Source: Teichococcus aestuarii
GTDB lineage: Bacteria > Pseudomonadota > Alphaproteobacteria > Acetobacterales > Acetobacteraceae
Reading direction: 5' to 3'
Length of the DNA: 64,000 bases
Assembly: GCF_003116135.1 (NCBI RefSeq)
Contig: NZ_PDOA01000004.1
Span: forward strand, 1-64,000
Positions 1 through 7,660 of this stretch are shown here, one piece after another. Each line of letters starts with the position of its first letter. Positions within the stretch are counted from its first letter, which is position 1. A model generated the notes under the pieces. The model saw nothing but the letters and a program-made list of their open reading frames with translations, made no database searches and was not told where the DNA came from. The translations under genes were made by a program, and so were the position numbers.

Positions 1-128
1 CTTCCGCCGCCTGGTGAAGGACTACGAGCGCTACGCCAGCACCCTTGCCAATCTCCACCTCGTCGCCTTCACCTGCATCATGCTCAAGCAGGCGGCTCAA
101 CTGGCCGCAGGTCCATAACAACCTCTAG
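1..128 (+). mobile_element. 3' end of an IS5-type insertion sequence
   Basis: The window opens inside an insertion sequence. Its transposase frame stops at 118, and an open frame of unrelated AT-rich coding sequence begins directly after it, so the IS end must lie close to 119-128. A CTAG occurs at 125-128; some IS5-family groups prefer TA/CTAG targets, so this may mark the junction. Only the right end is visible, so the terminal inverted repeat cannot be confirmed. Base composition drops sharply to AT-rich to the right. Confidence 0.6.
2..118 (+). CDS. IS5-family transposase, C-terminal 38 residues (partial)
   Basis: The open frame enters from the left edge and ends with TAA at 116-118. The visible peptide (FRRLVKDYERYASTLANLHL followed by VAFTCIMLKQAA) has the typical end of DDE transposases of the IS5 family, where the last helix contains RLVKDYE and a hydrophobic FxxIMLKRA-like tail. 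The rest, including the DDE triad, lies outside the window. Codon use is GC-rich, unlike the ATPase remnant that follows. Whether the element is intact cannot be judged. Confidence 0.75.
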   Translation, partial: FRRLVKDYERYASTLANLHLVAFTCIMLKQAAQLAAGP

Positions 129-1494
129 GGAGAAAAGGCAGCGGAAAAACAGCGATATTCAGGATTTTCCAAGAAAATAAGGACGATAACTATCATTGTA
201 AGGGCCTTATATTCTCCGAATATCCTTGGCATTATCATGTCAAGCAAAAACAGACCGGGGTTCCCGAAGAAAACTGTTATATAAATAGCTGGGAGTATCT
301 AATACATATAACTATGGCAAAAATTCTAATAAACGAAGACATAACTCAGCCTCATGACGAAATATCAATGGAGAAAATAATTAATATTAGTGATTTTATA
401 AGAGATACATATGGATCTACTGACCCAGATTTGAGCCAAATATTTTCGCCGCTTAAAACAATAAAATTAAAAGGGGAGTTGGCGCTAAAGTGGAAAATCA
501 TAGAAGGTAAAATTTCTGCAGAAAGTATCCCTATGGAATATCTCCCAACAATTGTTTCAGAGGTAAATAAAAACCTTTTAGAAAGCGTGCTAAGCTGTGC
601 TAATCCGGAAGTGGATTATTTTATTTGTTTCGACGAACTAGATTTGGGAATGAGCTTAGAAAAAAATGAATATAAACAACAGATTATAGGGCTTCTTCTG
701 GCCGCAAGAAAAATAAATAATGCCGCGAAAAAAATAACAAAAGATTATCAGTAATAATATTTCTGAGAGACGATATATATGATAATATAGGATTTGAAGA
801 CAAAAACAAAATTACTGAAGCATCTGTGTCTTATATTGGTTGGGGTCTTGCATCTGGTGGCCCTACACTAAAAAATCTAATGGAAAAAAGATTTCATATA
901 ACTCTTGGTTTTCAAGAACATGGCTCATGGGAAAAAGTATTTGATGAAGAAAAGGAGATGACAGGGCATCAAAAAAAGTACTCCCACATATTAGACAGAA
1001 CTTTTTTGCGACCGCGGGATATAATAAAATTTACTAATGAAATATTAAATGCTTACAAAAATTCTCCCGAGCAAAACGGGAAATTCTCAAATGCTAATGT
1101 TATTGAAGCTAGGACTAATTATTCAGAATATTTGCTCAGCGAGCTTGATGATGAAATCAGAAAACATTATCCAGACTACGAAAAATACTTAGAAATACTT
1201 AAAAGTTTAGGCAGTCTACAATTTACCTCAAAAGATTTTGAAAATGCAGCTTCACAAAGAAAATACATATTTAATGAAATGGTACCGCACATTGAAATAA
1301 TGTCTAGATTGTTTCATTTTTCTGTTATTGGTTACTCAAGTCCAGGTGGAATAACCGGTGGTGCCGGCTATGTCTGGAAACATAAAGACCGAAGAGCAAA
1401 ATTTAATGAAAACGCTACTAATTATCGAATCCATTCTGGATTTATGGAGGTGCTCGGGCTGAAAAAATTTACTAAATCTCGCGGAGGTCGATAA
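119..1494 (+). pseudogene. P-loop ATPase (Sll1717-like), 5'-truncated by the IS and frameshifted
   Basis: One reading frame runs open from the IS stop codon at 118 to 754. It encodes a Walker A motif GRKGSGKT at 128-151, then a stretch with SEYPWHYH, and a Walker B-like segment DYFICFDELD at 614-643. The frame then breaks: a second frame carries FLRDD at 760-774, RPRDII near 1009-1026, and runs to TAA at 1492-1494. Joining them needs a -1 shift at a run of seven A at 728-734. Motif order and spacing fit P-loop ATPases of the Sll1717 type, which have KGSGK, FDELD, FLRDDI and RPRDII in that order. The N-terminus before Walker A is missing because the IS ends there. The ATG at 314 and GTG at 826 are internal and unlikely to be real starts. 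The gene is strongly AT-rich, which suggests horizontal acquisition. The family name is a motif-based judgement. Confidence 0.7.
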
Positions 1495-1500
1495 TAAGTG

Positions 1501-1593
1501 CCCGTTTGACAATGCGCCCAGACCGTAAAGGATAGTGGCGTTATCACGCCGGTAGGCGCCGCATTTTGTGGCGCGATACCATTCTCAAACGGG
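1501..1593. repeat. 93-bp element bounded by 14-bp imperfect inverted repeats
   Basis: The first 14 bases (CCCGTTTGACAATG, 1501-1514) are the reverse complement of 1580-1593 with 13 of 14 matches. Between them are two small hairpins, GGCGT-TATC-ACGCC and a GCGCC/GGCGC stem. The element sits six bases after the ATPase remnant, where the AT-rich island meets GC-rich chromosome. It could be a MITE-like remnant, a paired IS-end scar or a complex terminator. No clear target duplication is visible. Confidence 0.45.
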
Positions 1594-1607
1594 CTTTAAA
1601 CAACGTT

Positions 1608-1636
1608 GAAGGCCAGAGATTCGTTTCCTGGCCTTC
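1608..1636 (-). terminator. hairpin terminator downstream of the peptide-binding protein gene
   Basis: A perfect 9-bp stem (GAAGGCCAG at 1608-1616 with CTGGCCTTC at 1628-1636) encloses an 11-nt loop. Read on the minus strand it lies just after the stop codon at 1651 and is followed by AACGTTGTTTAAAG, a moderately T-rich tail. A Rho-independent terminator is the simplest reading. Confidence 0.5.
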
Positions 1637-1650
1637 ATTGTCAGATGGCC

Positions 1651-3264
1651 TTATCCCGCCTTCCTCACATTCATCGCCACCGTGTATTCATCCGCCCGCG
1701 CCTCGTAGCTCAGCCCGCCGCGCATGGCCCAGATGTTCTTCTGCATGTGCAGCGTGATCAGCCCCACATCCTCCATGGCCACGCGCATCGCCTGCTTGAA
1801 GATCTCCTCGCGCTTCTCGTCATCCGCCGTGCGCAGGCCCTCCTCCACCAGCCGGTCCACTTCCTTGTTGGAGTAGCCGCTGAAGTTGACGGTGCCGAAC
1901 CCCTTCTCGGGGATGCGCGTCGTCAGGTTGCCGCGCAGCGCCGAGGAAGGCTCGCCCGAGGTCGCCCAGCCGATCAGCATGGCCGACATGTCGTTCTTCG
2001 CCTGGCGCTGCGCCAGCACGGAGAAGGGCATGGCGTCCACCGTGGTCTTCACCCCGATGCGCTGCCACATCTGGCCGATCGCCTGGATGATCTGCGCGTC
2101 GTTCACGTAGCGGTTGTTCGGCCCGATCAGCGTGATGCTGAAGCCGTTGGGGAAGCCCGCCTCGGCCAGCAGCGCCTTGGCGCGGTTGGGGTCGTAGGGC
2201 GGCGCCTTGATGTCCTCGGCCCAGCCATTGGCGCCGGGCGGCATCATCTGGCCGGTGGGCGTGCCGGCCCCCTGCATGATGCGGTCCACGATGGCCTGGC
2301 GGTTGATGCCGAGCGAGAGCGCCTGCCGCACCCGCAGGTCGCGCAGCGGGTTGCGGTCCAGCTTCTCGCCATTCGGCCCGGTCAGGTAGGGGGAGACGTC
2401 GTGCGCCGTGTCGATCTTGAGGTAGATGGCGCGCAGGCTCGGGATCTCGGCGAAGGCGATGCCCTGGGTGCCGCGCAGGCGCGGCGTGTCGGCCGGCGGC
2501 ACCACGTCGATCAGCTGCACGTCGCCCGAGAGCAGCGCCGCCACCCGCACCCCGTCATTGCTGATGAAGCGGTAGGTCACCTGGCGCCAGTCCGGCTTCT
2601 CGCCCCAGTACTCCTCGTTGCGGGTCATCACCACGCGGTCGTCGGGGGTGAAGCTCTGCAGCCGGAACGGGCCGGTGCCGACGATCGCGCGGCCGTTGTT
2701 GAAGTCGCCCGTGCCGGCGGTCTCCATCGTCTTGGAGATGATGAAGACGTTGTTCAGATCCTGCGGCAGCAGCGGATAGACCGAGGCGGTCTTGAAGCGG
2801 ATGGTGTGCGGGTCCACCACCTCATGCCCGATGATGGCGCGGGTGTAGATGGAGAAGGAGCCCGGGCTGTTCACCACGGCGGGGATGCGCTTGAGGGTGG
2901 CCACCACGTCGTCGGCGGTGAATTCGTGCCCGTCGCTGAACTTCACGCCCTTGCGCAGCTTGAACTCCCAGGTCGTGTCGTCGAGCATCGACCAGGATTC
3001 GGCGAGGCCGGGCTCGAGCTGCGCCTTGGCGTTGCGGGAGACGAGCTTATCGAAGAAGTGCTCGGCCACCATGTTGTTGGGGGAGAGCGTGTGATAGTGC
3101 GGGTCCAGCGAGCTGGGCGGGGCGGCGACGGCCAGGCTCAGCGTATCCGCCCCCTGGGCGGTGGCGGGGGTGGCGCCGGCCAGCGGCCCGAGGGCCATGG
3201 CCAGGGCCGAGCCCGCCAGCAGGGTGCGGCGGCGCAGCAAGGCGCGGTTGGCGGTGCTCTGCAT
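1651..3264 (-). CDS. ABC transporter substrate-binding protein, SBP_bac_5 (peptide/nickel) family
   Basis: The 537-residue product is a periplasmic solute receptor of the DppA/OppA-like family. The N-terminus has a twin-arginine-like RRRTLLAG at 11-18, a hydrophobic segment and a likely cleavage near ATAQ at 34-37, so Tat or Sec export is expected. Typical family segments follow: LEPGLAESW, DDTTWEFKLRKGVKFSDG, TADDVVATLKR and VGTGPFRL. No permease or ATPase genes are adjacent, so it is an orphan receptor here. A paralogue with parallel motifs throughout lies at 23377-24981. The substrate cannot be read from sequence; dipeptides, oligopeptides, glutathione or opine-like compounds are all possible. 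Confidence 0.92.
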   Translation of the reverse strand: MQSTANRALLRRRTLLAGSALAMALGPLAGATPATAQGADTLSLAVAAPPSSLDPHYHTLSPNNMVAEHFFDKLVSRNAKAQLEPGLAESWSMLDDTTWEFKLRKGVKFSDGHEFTADDVVATLKRIPAVVNSPGSFSIYTRAIIGHEVVDPHTIRFKTASVYPLLPQDLNNVFIISKTMETAGTGDFNNGRAIVGTGPFRLQSFTPDDRVVMTRNEEYWGEKPDWRQVTYRFISNDGVRVAALLSGDVQLIDVVPPADTPRLRGTQGIAFAEIPSLRAIYLKIDTAHDVSPYLTGPNGEKLDRNPLRDLRVRQALSLGINRQAIVDRIMQGAGTPTGQMMPPGANGWAEDIKAPPYDPNRAKALLAEAGFPNGFSITLIGPNNRYVNDAQIIQAIGQMWQRIGVKTTVDAMPFSVLAQRQAKNDMSAMLIGWATSGEPSSALRGNLTTRIPEKGFGTVNFSGYSNKEVDRLVEEGLRTADDEKREEIFKQAMRVAMEDVGLITLHMQKNIWAMRGGLSYEARADEYTVAMNVRKAG

Positions 3265-3425
3265 CGGAAAACTCTCTCCAGACGAAACGTTGGCGTGGCA
3301 GCGTGTGGTCCCTGGGTGTCGCCGTGTGCCCGGCGATCGGGCGGGATTGCCGCACAGCGGAGAGGGTCCGTCAACGACTTCGTGAGCAGGGTGTTCACAT
3401 CCCTGACGCAGCGGATGGGGAGCGG

Positions 3426-4040
3426 ATGAGCAACGTCAACGCCTTCGAGGGCAGGCCGGAGAAGCTGGCGCGGTGGGACACGCGCTATATCGGCCTGGCG
3501 CACCACATCGCCCAGTGGTCGAAGGACCCGCGCGCCAAGGTCGGCGCCGTGCTGGTGAACCAGCCGCAGGCGCGCATCGTCGCCACCGGCTTCAACGGCT
3601 TCCCCTCCAATGTGGAGGACAGCGCGGAGCGGCTGCAGGACAAGGCCACCAAGCTGCGGATGATGGTGCATGCCGAGCAGAACGCGCTGCTCCATGCCGG
3701 CCATGGCGCCCGGGGGTGCGACGCCTATGTGGTGGGCAAGCCGGTATGCAACACCTGCGCCACGCTGCTGATCCAGGCCGGGGTGCGGCGCGTGGTGGCC
3801 GCCGCCCCGCGCGAGGGCACCGCCTCCTACTGGGACCGGGTGGGGCTGCTCTCCATCGCCATGCTGCGGGAGGCGGGGGTGGAGTTCACCGCCATCAGCG
3901 GCGCCCAGCTCGACGCGCTGGGCCTGAACCGCGACGAGGCGCAGGCGGCGGAAGACCCCTTCGCGGCGCTGCAGGCGGAGTTCGACTTCGGCACCGGCCG
4001 GCTGCTCCCCCCGCCGGGAGGCGAGGGGGGCGGCGGCTAG
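3426..4040 (+). CDS. dCMP deaminase family protein
   Basis: The 204-residue protein belongs to the zinc-dependent cytidine/deoxycytidylate deaminase fold. The zinc site is visible as HAEQNALL (His82, Glu84 as proton shuttle) and PVCNTC (Cys108, Cys111). The usual PCxxC is PVCNTC here, with the second cysteine pair preserved. Such enzymes convert dCMP to dUMP for thymidylate synthesis, or deaminate related nucleotides. I chose the ATG at 3426 because the preceding GGGGAGCGG can act as ribosome binding site and homology begins soon after. The Pro/Gly-rich C-terminal tail is low complexity. The gene is divergent from the binding protein gene to its left. Confidence 0.82.
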   Translation: MSNVNAFEGRPEKLARWDTRYIGLAHHIAQWSKDPRAKVGAVLVNQPQARIVATGFNGFPSNVEDSAERLQDKATKLRMMVHAEQNALLHAGHGARGCDAYVVGKPVCNTCATLLIQAGVRRVVAAAPREGTASYWDRVGLLSIAMLREAGVEFTAISGAQLDALGLNRDEAQAAEDPFAALQAEFDFGTGRLLPPPGGEGGGG

Positions 4041-4104
4041 GGCAGGGCGCGGGCCGGCCGCTTCGCCTGGCCGCGCAGAGAGGCTGGCGAGAACAATGAG
4101 CCAG

Positions 4105-4140
4105 GGCCTTTTCCGTGCGCCGGGGCGGACGGGAAAGGCC
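4105..4140. terminator. bidirectional hairpin between convergent genes
   Basis: Arms GGCCTTTTCCGT (4105-4116) and ACGGGAAAGGCC (4129-4140) pair over 12 positions with one G-U-type mismatch around a 12-nt loop. It lies between the convergent deaminase and PRC-barrel genes. There is no strong T tract, so efficiency is uncertain. Confidence 0.4.
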
Positions 4141-4583
4141 TAGTCGAACTTGAACTCGGGCATCCGCTTCAGCGTCTCCTCGTTCTCGCCTGGCAGCACC
4201 CAGCGCTCGCTGTATTGCAGCCGCTCATAGGGCACGGAGACCAGCCGCTCCCCCAGCCCGAGGAAGCCGCCGGTCGCGATGATGACGGTGAGCCCCCCTT
4301 CCCGGGTGAAGAGCAGGTCCTCCACCGTGCCCAGGGAATGGTTCTCCGAGCTGGCGATGTCGGCGCCCAGCAGGCGGCTGGCCCGCCAGTGCTGGGCGTT
4401 GAGGGAGGTGGTGGCGCTGCCGGGCAGGGGCGGGGCCTGGCCGGGCCGCAGCGCGCCGGGGGCCACGCTGGCCTCGGGGTTGGCGCGGTCGCCATGGCCT
4501 TCGGTCTGGCTCTGGGCGAGGGCGGGGGCGGCGCCCAGCAGCGCGAGGGCGGCCAGCAGCGGAAGCGTGTAGCGCGGGGTCAT
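4140..4583 (-). CDS. exported PRC-barrel domain protein
   Basis: The 147-residue product starts with a Sec-type signal peptide (MTPRYTLPLLAALALLGAAP, cleavage likely after ALA at 21-23). A linker rich in Pro, Ala and Gly follows. The C-terminal half has a PRC-barrel pattern: ASRLLGADIASSENHSLGTV, EDLLFTREGG, VIIATGGFLGLGERLVSVPY. Proteins of this type in alphaproteobacteria are small periplasmic proteins of unknown role, sometimes stress-associated. The start at 4583 is chosen because it places the signal peptide at the N-terminus; the longer open frame upstream is antisense to prfC. Confidence 0.75.
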   Translation of the reverse strand: MTPRYTLPLLAALALLGAAPALAQSQTEGHGDRANPEASVAPGALRPGQAPPLPGSATTSLNAQHWRASRLLGADIASSENHSLGTVEDLLFTREGGLTVIIATGGFLGLGERLVSVPYERLQYSERWVLPGENEETLKRMPEFKFD

Positions 4584-4746
4584 GCCTCTAGCCTCTGTGT
4601 CGCGGGGCCCCGGTGCGGGGCGCGCACCGTCAACCCTGCGGGGCGGGGGAGGGTTTCCGCGCCCGGCCCTCGCGCCGGGCGCGGGGCAGGGCTGCGGCGG
4701 GTAGGTTTTGCCCGGCGCGCGCGCTATATCGGCTTTTTTGGCGGAG

Positions 4747-6396
4747 ATGGACCGAGTGAGCGTGTCGGAGCAGATGGACACCGCGACCAGCCAGACGGCG
4801 GCCGAGGCCGGGCGCCGGCGCACCTTCGCCATCATCGCCCACCCCGACGCCGGCAAGACCACGCTGACCGAGCAGCTGCTGCTGCTGGGCGGCGCCATCC
4901 AGATCGCCGGCGCCGTGCGCGCCAAGGGCGAGCGGCGCCGCACCCGCTCGGACTGGATGAAGATCGAGCAGGACCGCGGCATCTCGGTCGCCACCTCGGT
5001 GATGACCTTCGAGTATGCCGGCCAGGTGTTCAACCTGCTCGACACGCCAGGCCACGAGGATTTCTCCGAGGACACCTACCGCACCCTCTCGGCGGTGGAC
5101 GCCGCGGTGATGGTGATCGACGCCGCCAAGGGCATCGAGGCGCAGACCCGCAAGCTGTTCGAGGTCTGCCGCCTGCGCGACATCCCGATCGTCACCTTCA
5201 TCAACAAGATGGACCGCGAGGCGCGGGAGCCGCTGGAGCTGCTCGACGAGATCGAGAAGACCCTGGCGCTGGACGTGACGCCGGCCACCTGGCCGGTCGG
5301 CTCGGGCGGCACCTTCGCGGGGGTGTACGACCGGCACGACAACAGCCTGCGCCTCGTCGCCGAGGGCGGCGAGCGGCGCGAGGCGCTGGACGGGCCCGAG
5401 GATGCGCGGATCGACGGGCTGCTGCCGCACGGCCAGGGCGACGTGCTGCGCGAGGGGATGGAGCTGGCCTCCGTCTACCCCGAGTTCGACCTCGCCTCCT
5501 TCCGCGAGGGGCACCTGACGCCGGTCTATTTCGGCTCGGCGCTGCGCGGCTTCGGGGTGCGGCACCTGCTGGATGGCCTCGCGCAGTTCGCGCCGCCCCC
5601 CTCCGCCCGCCGGGCCGACGCCCGCACCGTGGCGCCGGAGGAGGAGAAGCTCACCGGCTTCGTCTTCAAGATCCAGGCCAACACCGACCTCAACCACCGC
5701 GACCGCGTGGCCTTCCTGCGCATCTGCTCCGGGCGGCTCCGCAAAGGGGCGCGGCTGAAGCAGGTGCGCACCGGCAAGTCCATCCCGGTCAACGCGCCGC
5801 TGTTCTTCTTCGCCAAGGAGCGGCAGGTGGCCGAGGAGGCCTGGCCGGGCGACGTGGTGGGCATCGCCAACCACGGCGTGCTGCGCATCGGCGACACGCT
5901 GACCGATGGCGAGGCGCTGAACTTCCGCGGCGTGCCGAGCTTCGCGCCCGAGATCCTGCGCCGCGTGCGGCTCGACGACCCGATGCTGGCCAAGAAGCTG
6001 CGCAAGGCGCTGGACCAGCTGGCCGATGAGGGGGTGGTGCAGGTGTTCCGCCCGCTCGACGGCAGCCAGCCGGTGGTCGGCGTGGTCGGCCAGCTCCAGC
6101 TCGACGTGCTGAGCAGCCGCATCCAGGCGGAATACGGGGTGCACATCACCTTCGAGAACACCTCCTGGTCCTCCCTGCGCTGGGTGGCGACGAAGGAGGA
6201 CGGGCCGCAGGACCGCGCGGTGCTGGACCGCTTCCTGCGCACCGCGCCGAGCCAGATGGCCGAGGACCACGACAACGAGCCGGTGGCCTTCTTCACCTCC
6301 GACTGGGGCCGCAAGCGGGCGGAGGAGGAATGGCCGCAGCTCCGCTTCCTGGCCCTGCGCGAGCAGCACGGGGTGGAAGGGGCGGCCGCCGCCTGA
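4747..6396 (+). CDS. prfC: peptide chain release factor 3 (RF3)
   Basis: RF3 is the GTPase that recycles RF1/RF2 from the ribosome after peptide release. The 549-residue product has the translational GTPase signature in order: G1 AHPDAGKTT, switch I RGISVATSVM, G3 DTPGHEDFSEDTYR, G4 NKMD, then domain II and an RF3-type C-terminal domain (PSQMAEDHDNEPVAFF near residue 500). This is slightly longer than E. coli RF3 at 529. The ATG at 4747 is preferred; a TTG at 4708 and an ATG at 4774 are alternatives in the same frame. The gene is monocistronic and convergent with a small unknown gene. Confidence 0.95.
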   Translation: MDRVSVSEQMDTATSQTAAEAGRRRTFAIIAHPDAGKTTLTEQLLLLGGAIQIAGAVRAKGERRRTRSDWMKIEQDRGISVATSVMTFEYAGQVFNLLDTPGHEDFSEDTYRTLSAVDAAVMVIDAAKGIEAQTRKLFEVCRLRDIPIVTFINKMDREAREPLELLDEIEKTLALDVTPATWPVGSGGTFAGVYDRHDNSLRLVAEGGERREALDGPEDARIDGLLPHGQGDVLREGMELASVYPEFDLASFREGHLTPVYFGSALRGFGVRHLLDGLAQFAPPPSARRADARTVAPEEEKLTGFVFKIQANTDLNHRDRVAFLRICSGRLRKGARLKQVRTGKSIPVNAPLFFFAKERQVAEEAWPGDVVGIANHGVLRIGDTLTDGEALNFRGVPSFAPEILRRVRLDDPMLAKKLRKALDQLADEGVVQVFRPLDGSQPVVGVVGQLQLDVLSSRIQAEYGVHITFENTSWSSLRWVATKEDGPQDRAVLDRFLRTAPSQMAEDHDNEPVAFFTSDWGRKRAEEEWPQLRFLALREQHGVEGAAAA

Positions 6397-6424
6397 GGCG
6401 CCGCCCCCCGGCCTGTCCCGCCCC

Positions 6425-6667
6425 TCAGCCCGGCGCGGCGTGGCTGGCGGCGTGGTGGGCGGGCGGGGTGCGGTTGCGCTGCCACTGGCGCTGCACCTCG
6501 TCATTCACCGCATCCGCCGTCTGGCCGGGGGTGACGACGACCTCCGCCCCGTTCAGGCGGAAGCGGTAGGGCAGGTTGTGGCGGTTGGCCTTCTCGACGC
6601 AGCGCGCGATGACGTGCGGCAGGTAGTCGCTCTCCGTCGTGCGGTAGTCCTGGATCTCGTCGCTCAT
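6425..6667 (-). CDS. hypothetical protein, 80 residues
   Basis: I do not recognise a family. The protein is soluble and charged, with central residues VIARCVEKANRHNLPYRFRL and a run resembling a small alpha/beta fold (GAEVVVTPGQTADAV). It ends in a His/Ala-rich tail. The start at 6667 is supported by GGGAGG seven bases upstream. Codon use and third-position GC match the neighbours, so it is probably real. It is the first gene after the convergent prfC end and lies head-to-tail with the zinc-finger gene at 6743-7006. Confidence 0.6.
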   Translation of the reverse strand: MSDEIQDYRTTESDYLPHVIARCVEKANRHNLPYRFRLNGAEVVVTPGQTADAVNDEVQRQWQRNRTPPAHHAASHAAPG

Positions 6668-6742
6668 GGTGGCCTCCCTGTTCTGTTTCGGGAAGCCTAG
6701 CCGGGCGTGCCGCGCCGAATCACGCAGAACTTCGCGAGCGGC

Positions 6743-7006
6743 TCACTTCAGCTGGCTGTCCTTGCTGCCGCGGCGGTTGATGCCGAACTGTGCCGGGCGG
6801 CGGTCCAGCGCGGACTGGCAGCCGACGCAGGTGCGCGCCCCGGGCAGGGCGCGGCGCCGCGCGGCGGGGATCGGCTCGCCGCATTCCACGCAATGCAGCT
6901 CGCCCTCGCCGGCGGGCATGCGGGCGCGGGCGCGCCGGATGCCGTCCGTCACCGTGTCGTCGATCTGCTCCTGCACCGCGCCGTCGGGCGCCCATCCGCT
7001 GGCCAT
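6743..7006 (-). CDS. DksA/TraR family C4 zinc-finger protein
   Basis: The 87-residue protein carries a four-cysteine zinc finger, CVECGEPIPAARRRALPG followed by CVGC, which is the signature of short TraR/YbiI-like relatives of DksA. The N-terminal part is helical (IDDTVTDGIRRARARM), shorter than the coiled coil of full DksA. Family members bind RNA polymerase in its secondary channel and modulate transcription; many short ones are uncharacterised. The tail is basic. It may be read together with the small gene to its left on the same strand. Confidence 0.82.
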   Translation of the reverse strand: MASGWAPDGAVQEQIDDTVTDGIRRARARMPAGEGELHCVECGEPIPAARRRALPGARTCVGCQSALDRRPAQFGINRRGSKDSQLK

Positions 7007-7084
7007 GGCCGCGCTCCCGCTGTCTTGTTGCCGCGTGGCGTTCAGATGGGGCGCGGGGGCGGCGGCGCCAAGCGGCGGGGGCCC

Positions 7085-7570
7085 CTAGAGCAGCGCCTCG
7101 ATGGCGCCGCGAAGCTTCGCCGGGGGCGTGGCGGGGGCGAAGCGGCCCGCCACCCGGCCCTGCCGGTCGAGCAGGAACTTGGTGAAGTTCCACTTGATGG
7201 CCTCCGTGCCCAGCAGCCCCGGCTGCTGCGCCTTGAGGTGGCGGAACAGCGGGTGGGCGCCGTCGCCATTCACCTCCACCTTGGCGAAGAGCGGGAAGCT
7301 GGCCTGGAAGCGCGTCTCGCAGAACTGCGCGATGCTGGCGTCGTCCCCCGGCTCCTGCCGGCCGAACTGGTTGCAGGGGAAGGCCAGCACGCTGAAGCCG
7401 CGCGGCGCGTAGTCGCGCTGCAATTCCTCCAGCCCCGCATATTGCGGCGTGAAGCCGCAGGCGCTGGCGGTGTTGACCACCAGCAGCACCTGCCCGGCGA
7501 ATTCGGCGAGCGGCGTCTCCCGCCCGTCGGAGCGGCGCGCGGAAAAGGCGGCGAGGGGCGAGTCGGTCAT
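7085..7570 (-). CDS. glutathione peroxidase (thiol peroxidase type)
   Basis: The 161-residue protein reduces peroxides with thiols in the cytoplasm. The catalytic set is visible: Cys38 in NTASACGFTPQY, Gln68 in FPCNQFGRQEPG, and Trp127-Asn128 in KWNFTKFL. It uses Cys rather than selenocysteine, as is usual in bacteria; a second Cys near residue 66 may resolve the sulfenate via thioredoxin. I chose the ATG at 7570 because GGAGA precedes it; an in-frame start at 7621 would add a Pro-rich leader with no match to the family. It faces downstream of the EamA pair. Confidence 0.92.
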   Translation of the reverse strand: MTDSPLAAFSARRSDGRETPLAEFAGQVLLVVNTASACGFTPQYAGLEELQRDYAPRGFSVLAFPCNQFGRQEPGDDASIAQFCETRFQASFPLFAKVEVNGDGAHPLFRHLKAQQPGLLGTEAIKWNFTKFLLDRQGRVAGRFAPATPPAKLRGAIEALL

Positions 7571-7660
7571 GCGCGAGGGTCTCCGGGCTTTGGTGGCGGG
7601 CGGGGGCGCCGCGTTGGACATGGGGGCGGATATGGGGGCGGGGCGCGGCCCTGCGCCCCC

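Noticed and set aside
728-734. Programmed -1 frameshift in the ATPase
   Set aside because: The zero frame reads GCG AAA AAA, so the heptamer is not a canonical X XXY YYZ site, and the gene is already truncated; mutation is simpler.
314-754. A free-standing 146-residue gene starting at ATG 314
   Set aside because: The frame is open upstream to 119 and contains Walker A there, so the ATG is internal to a truncated gene.
826-1494. A free-standing 222-residue gene starting at GTG 826
   Set aside because: The same frame extends upstream to FLRDDIYDNIG at 760, which continues the ATPase family pattern from the preceding ORF.
1501-1593. Integron attC site
   Set aside because: The outer arms carry GTT first and AAC last; attC needs RYYYAAC at the left and GTTRRRY at the right. 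No integrase is present.
1606-3429. Long open frame antisense to the first peptide-binding protein gene
   Set aside because: It is a high-GC shadow: low-complexity His/Arg/Ala/Gly-rich translation with no motif, while the opposite strand encodes a full SBP_bac_5 protein.
4708-4746. TTG start for prfC
   Set aside because: The extra leader (MPGARAISAFLAE) is not part of RF3, and the ATG at 4747 places the GTPase domain at the usual distance.
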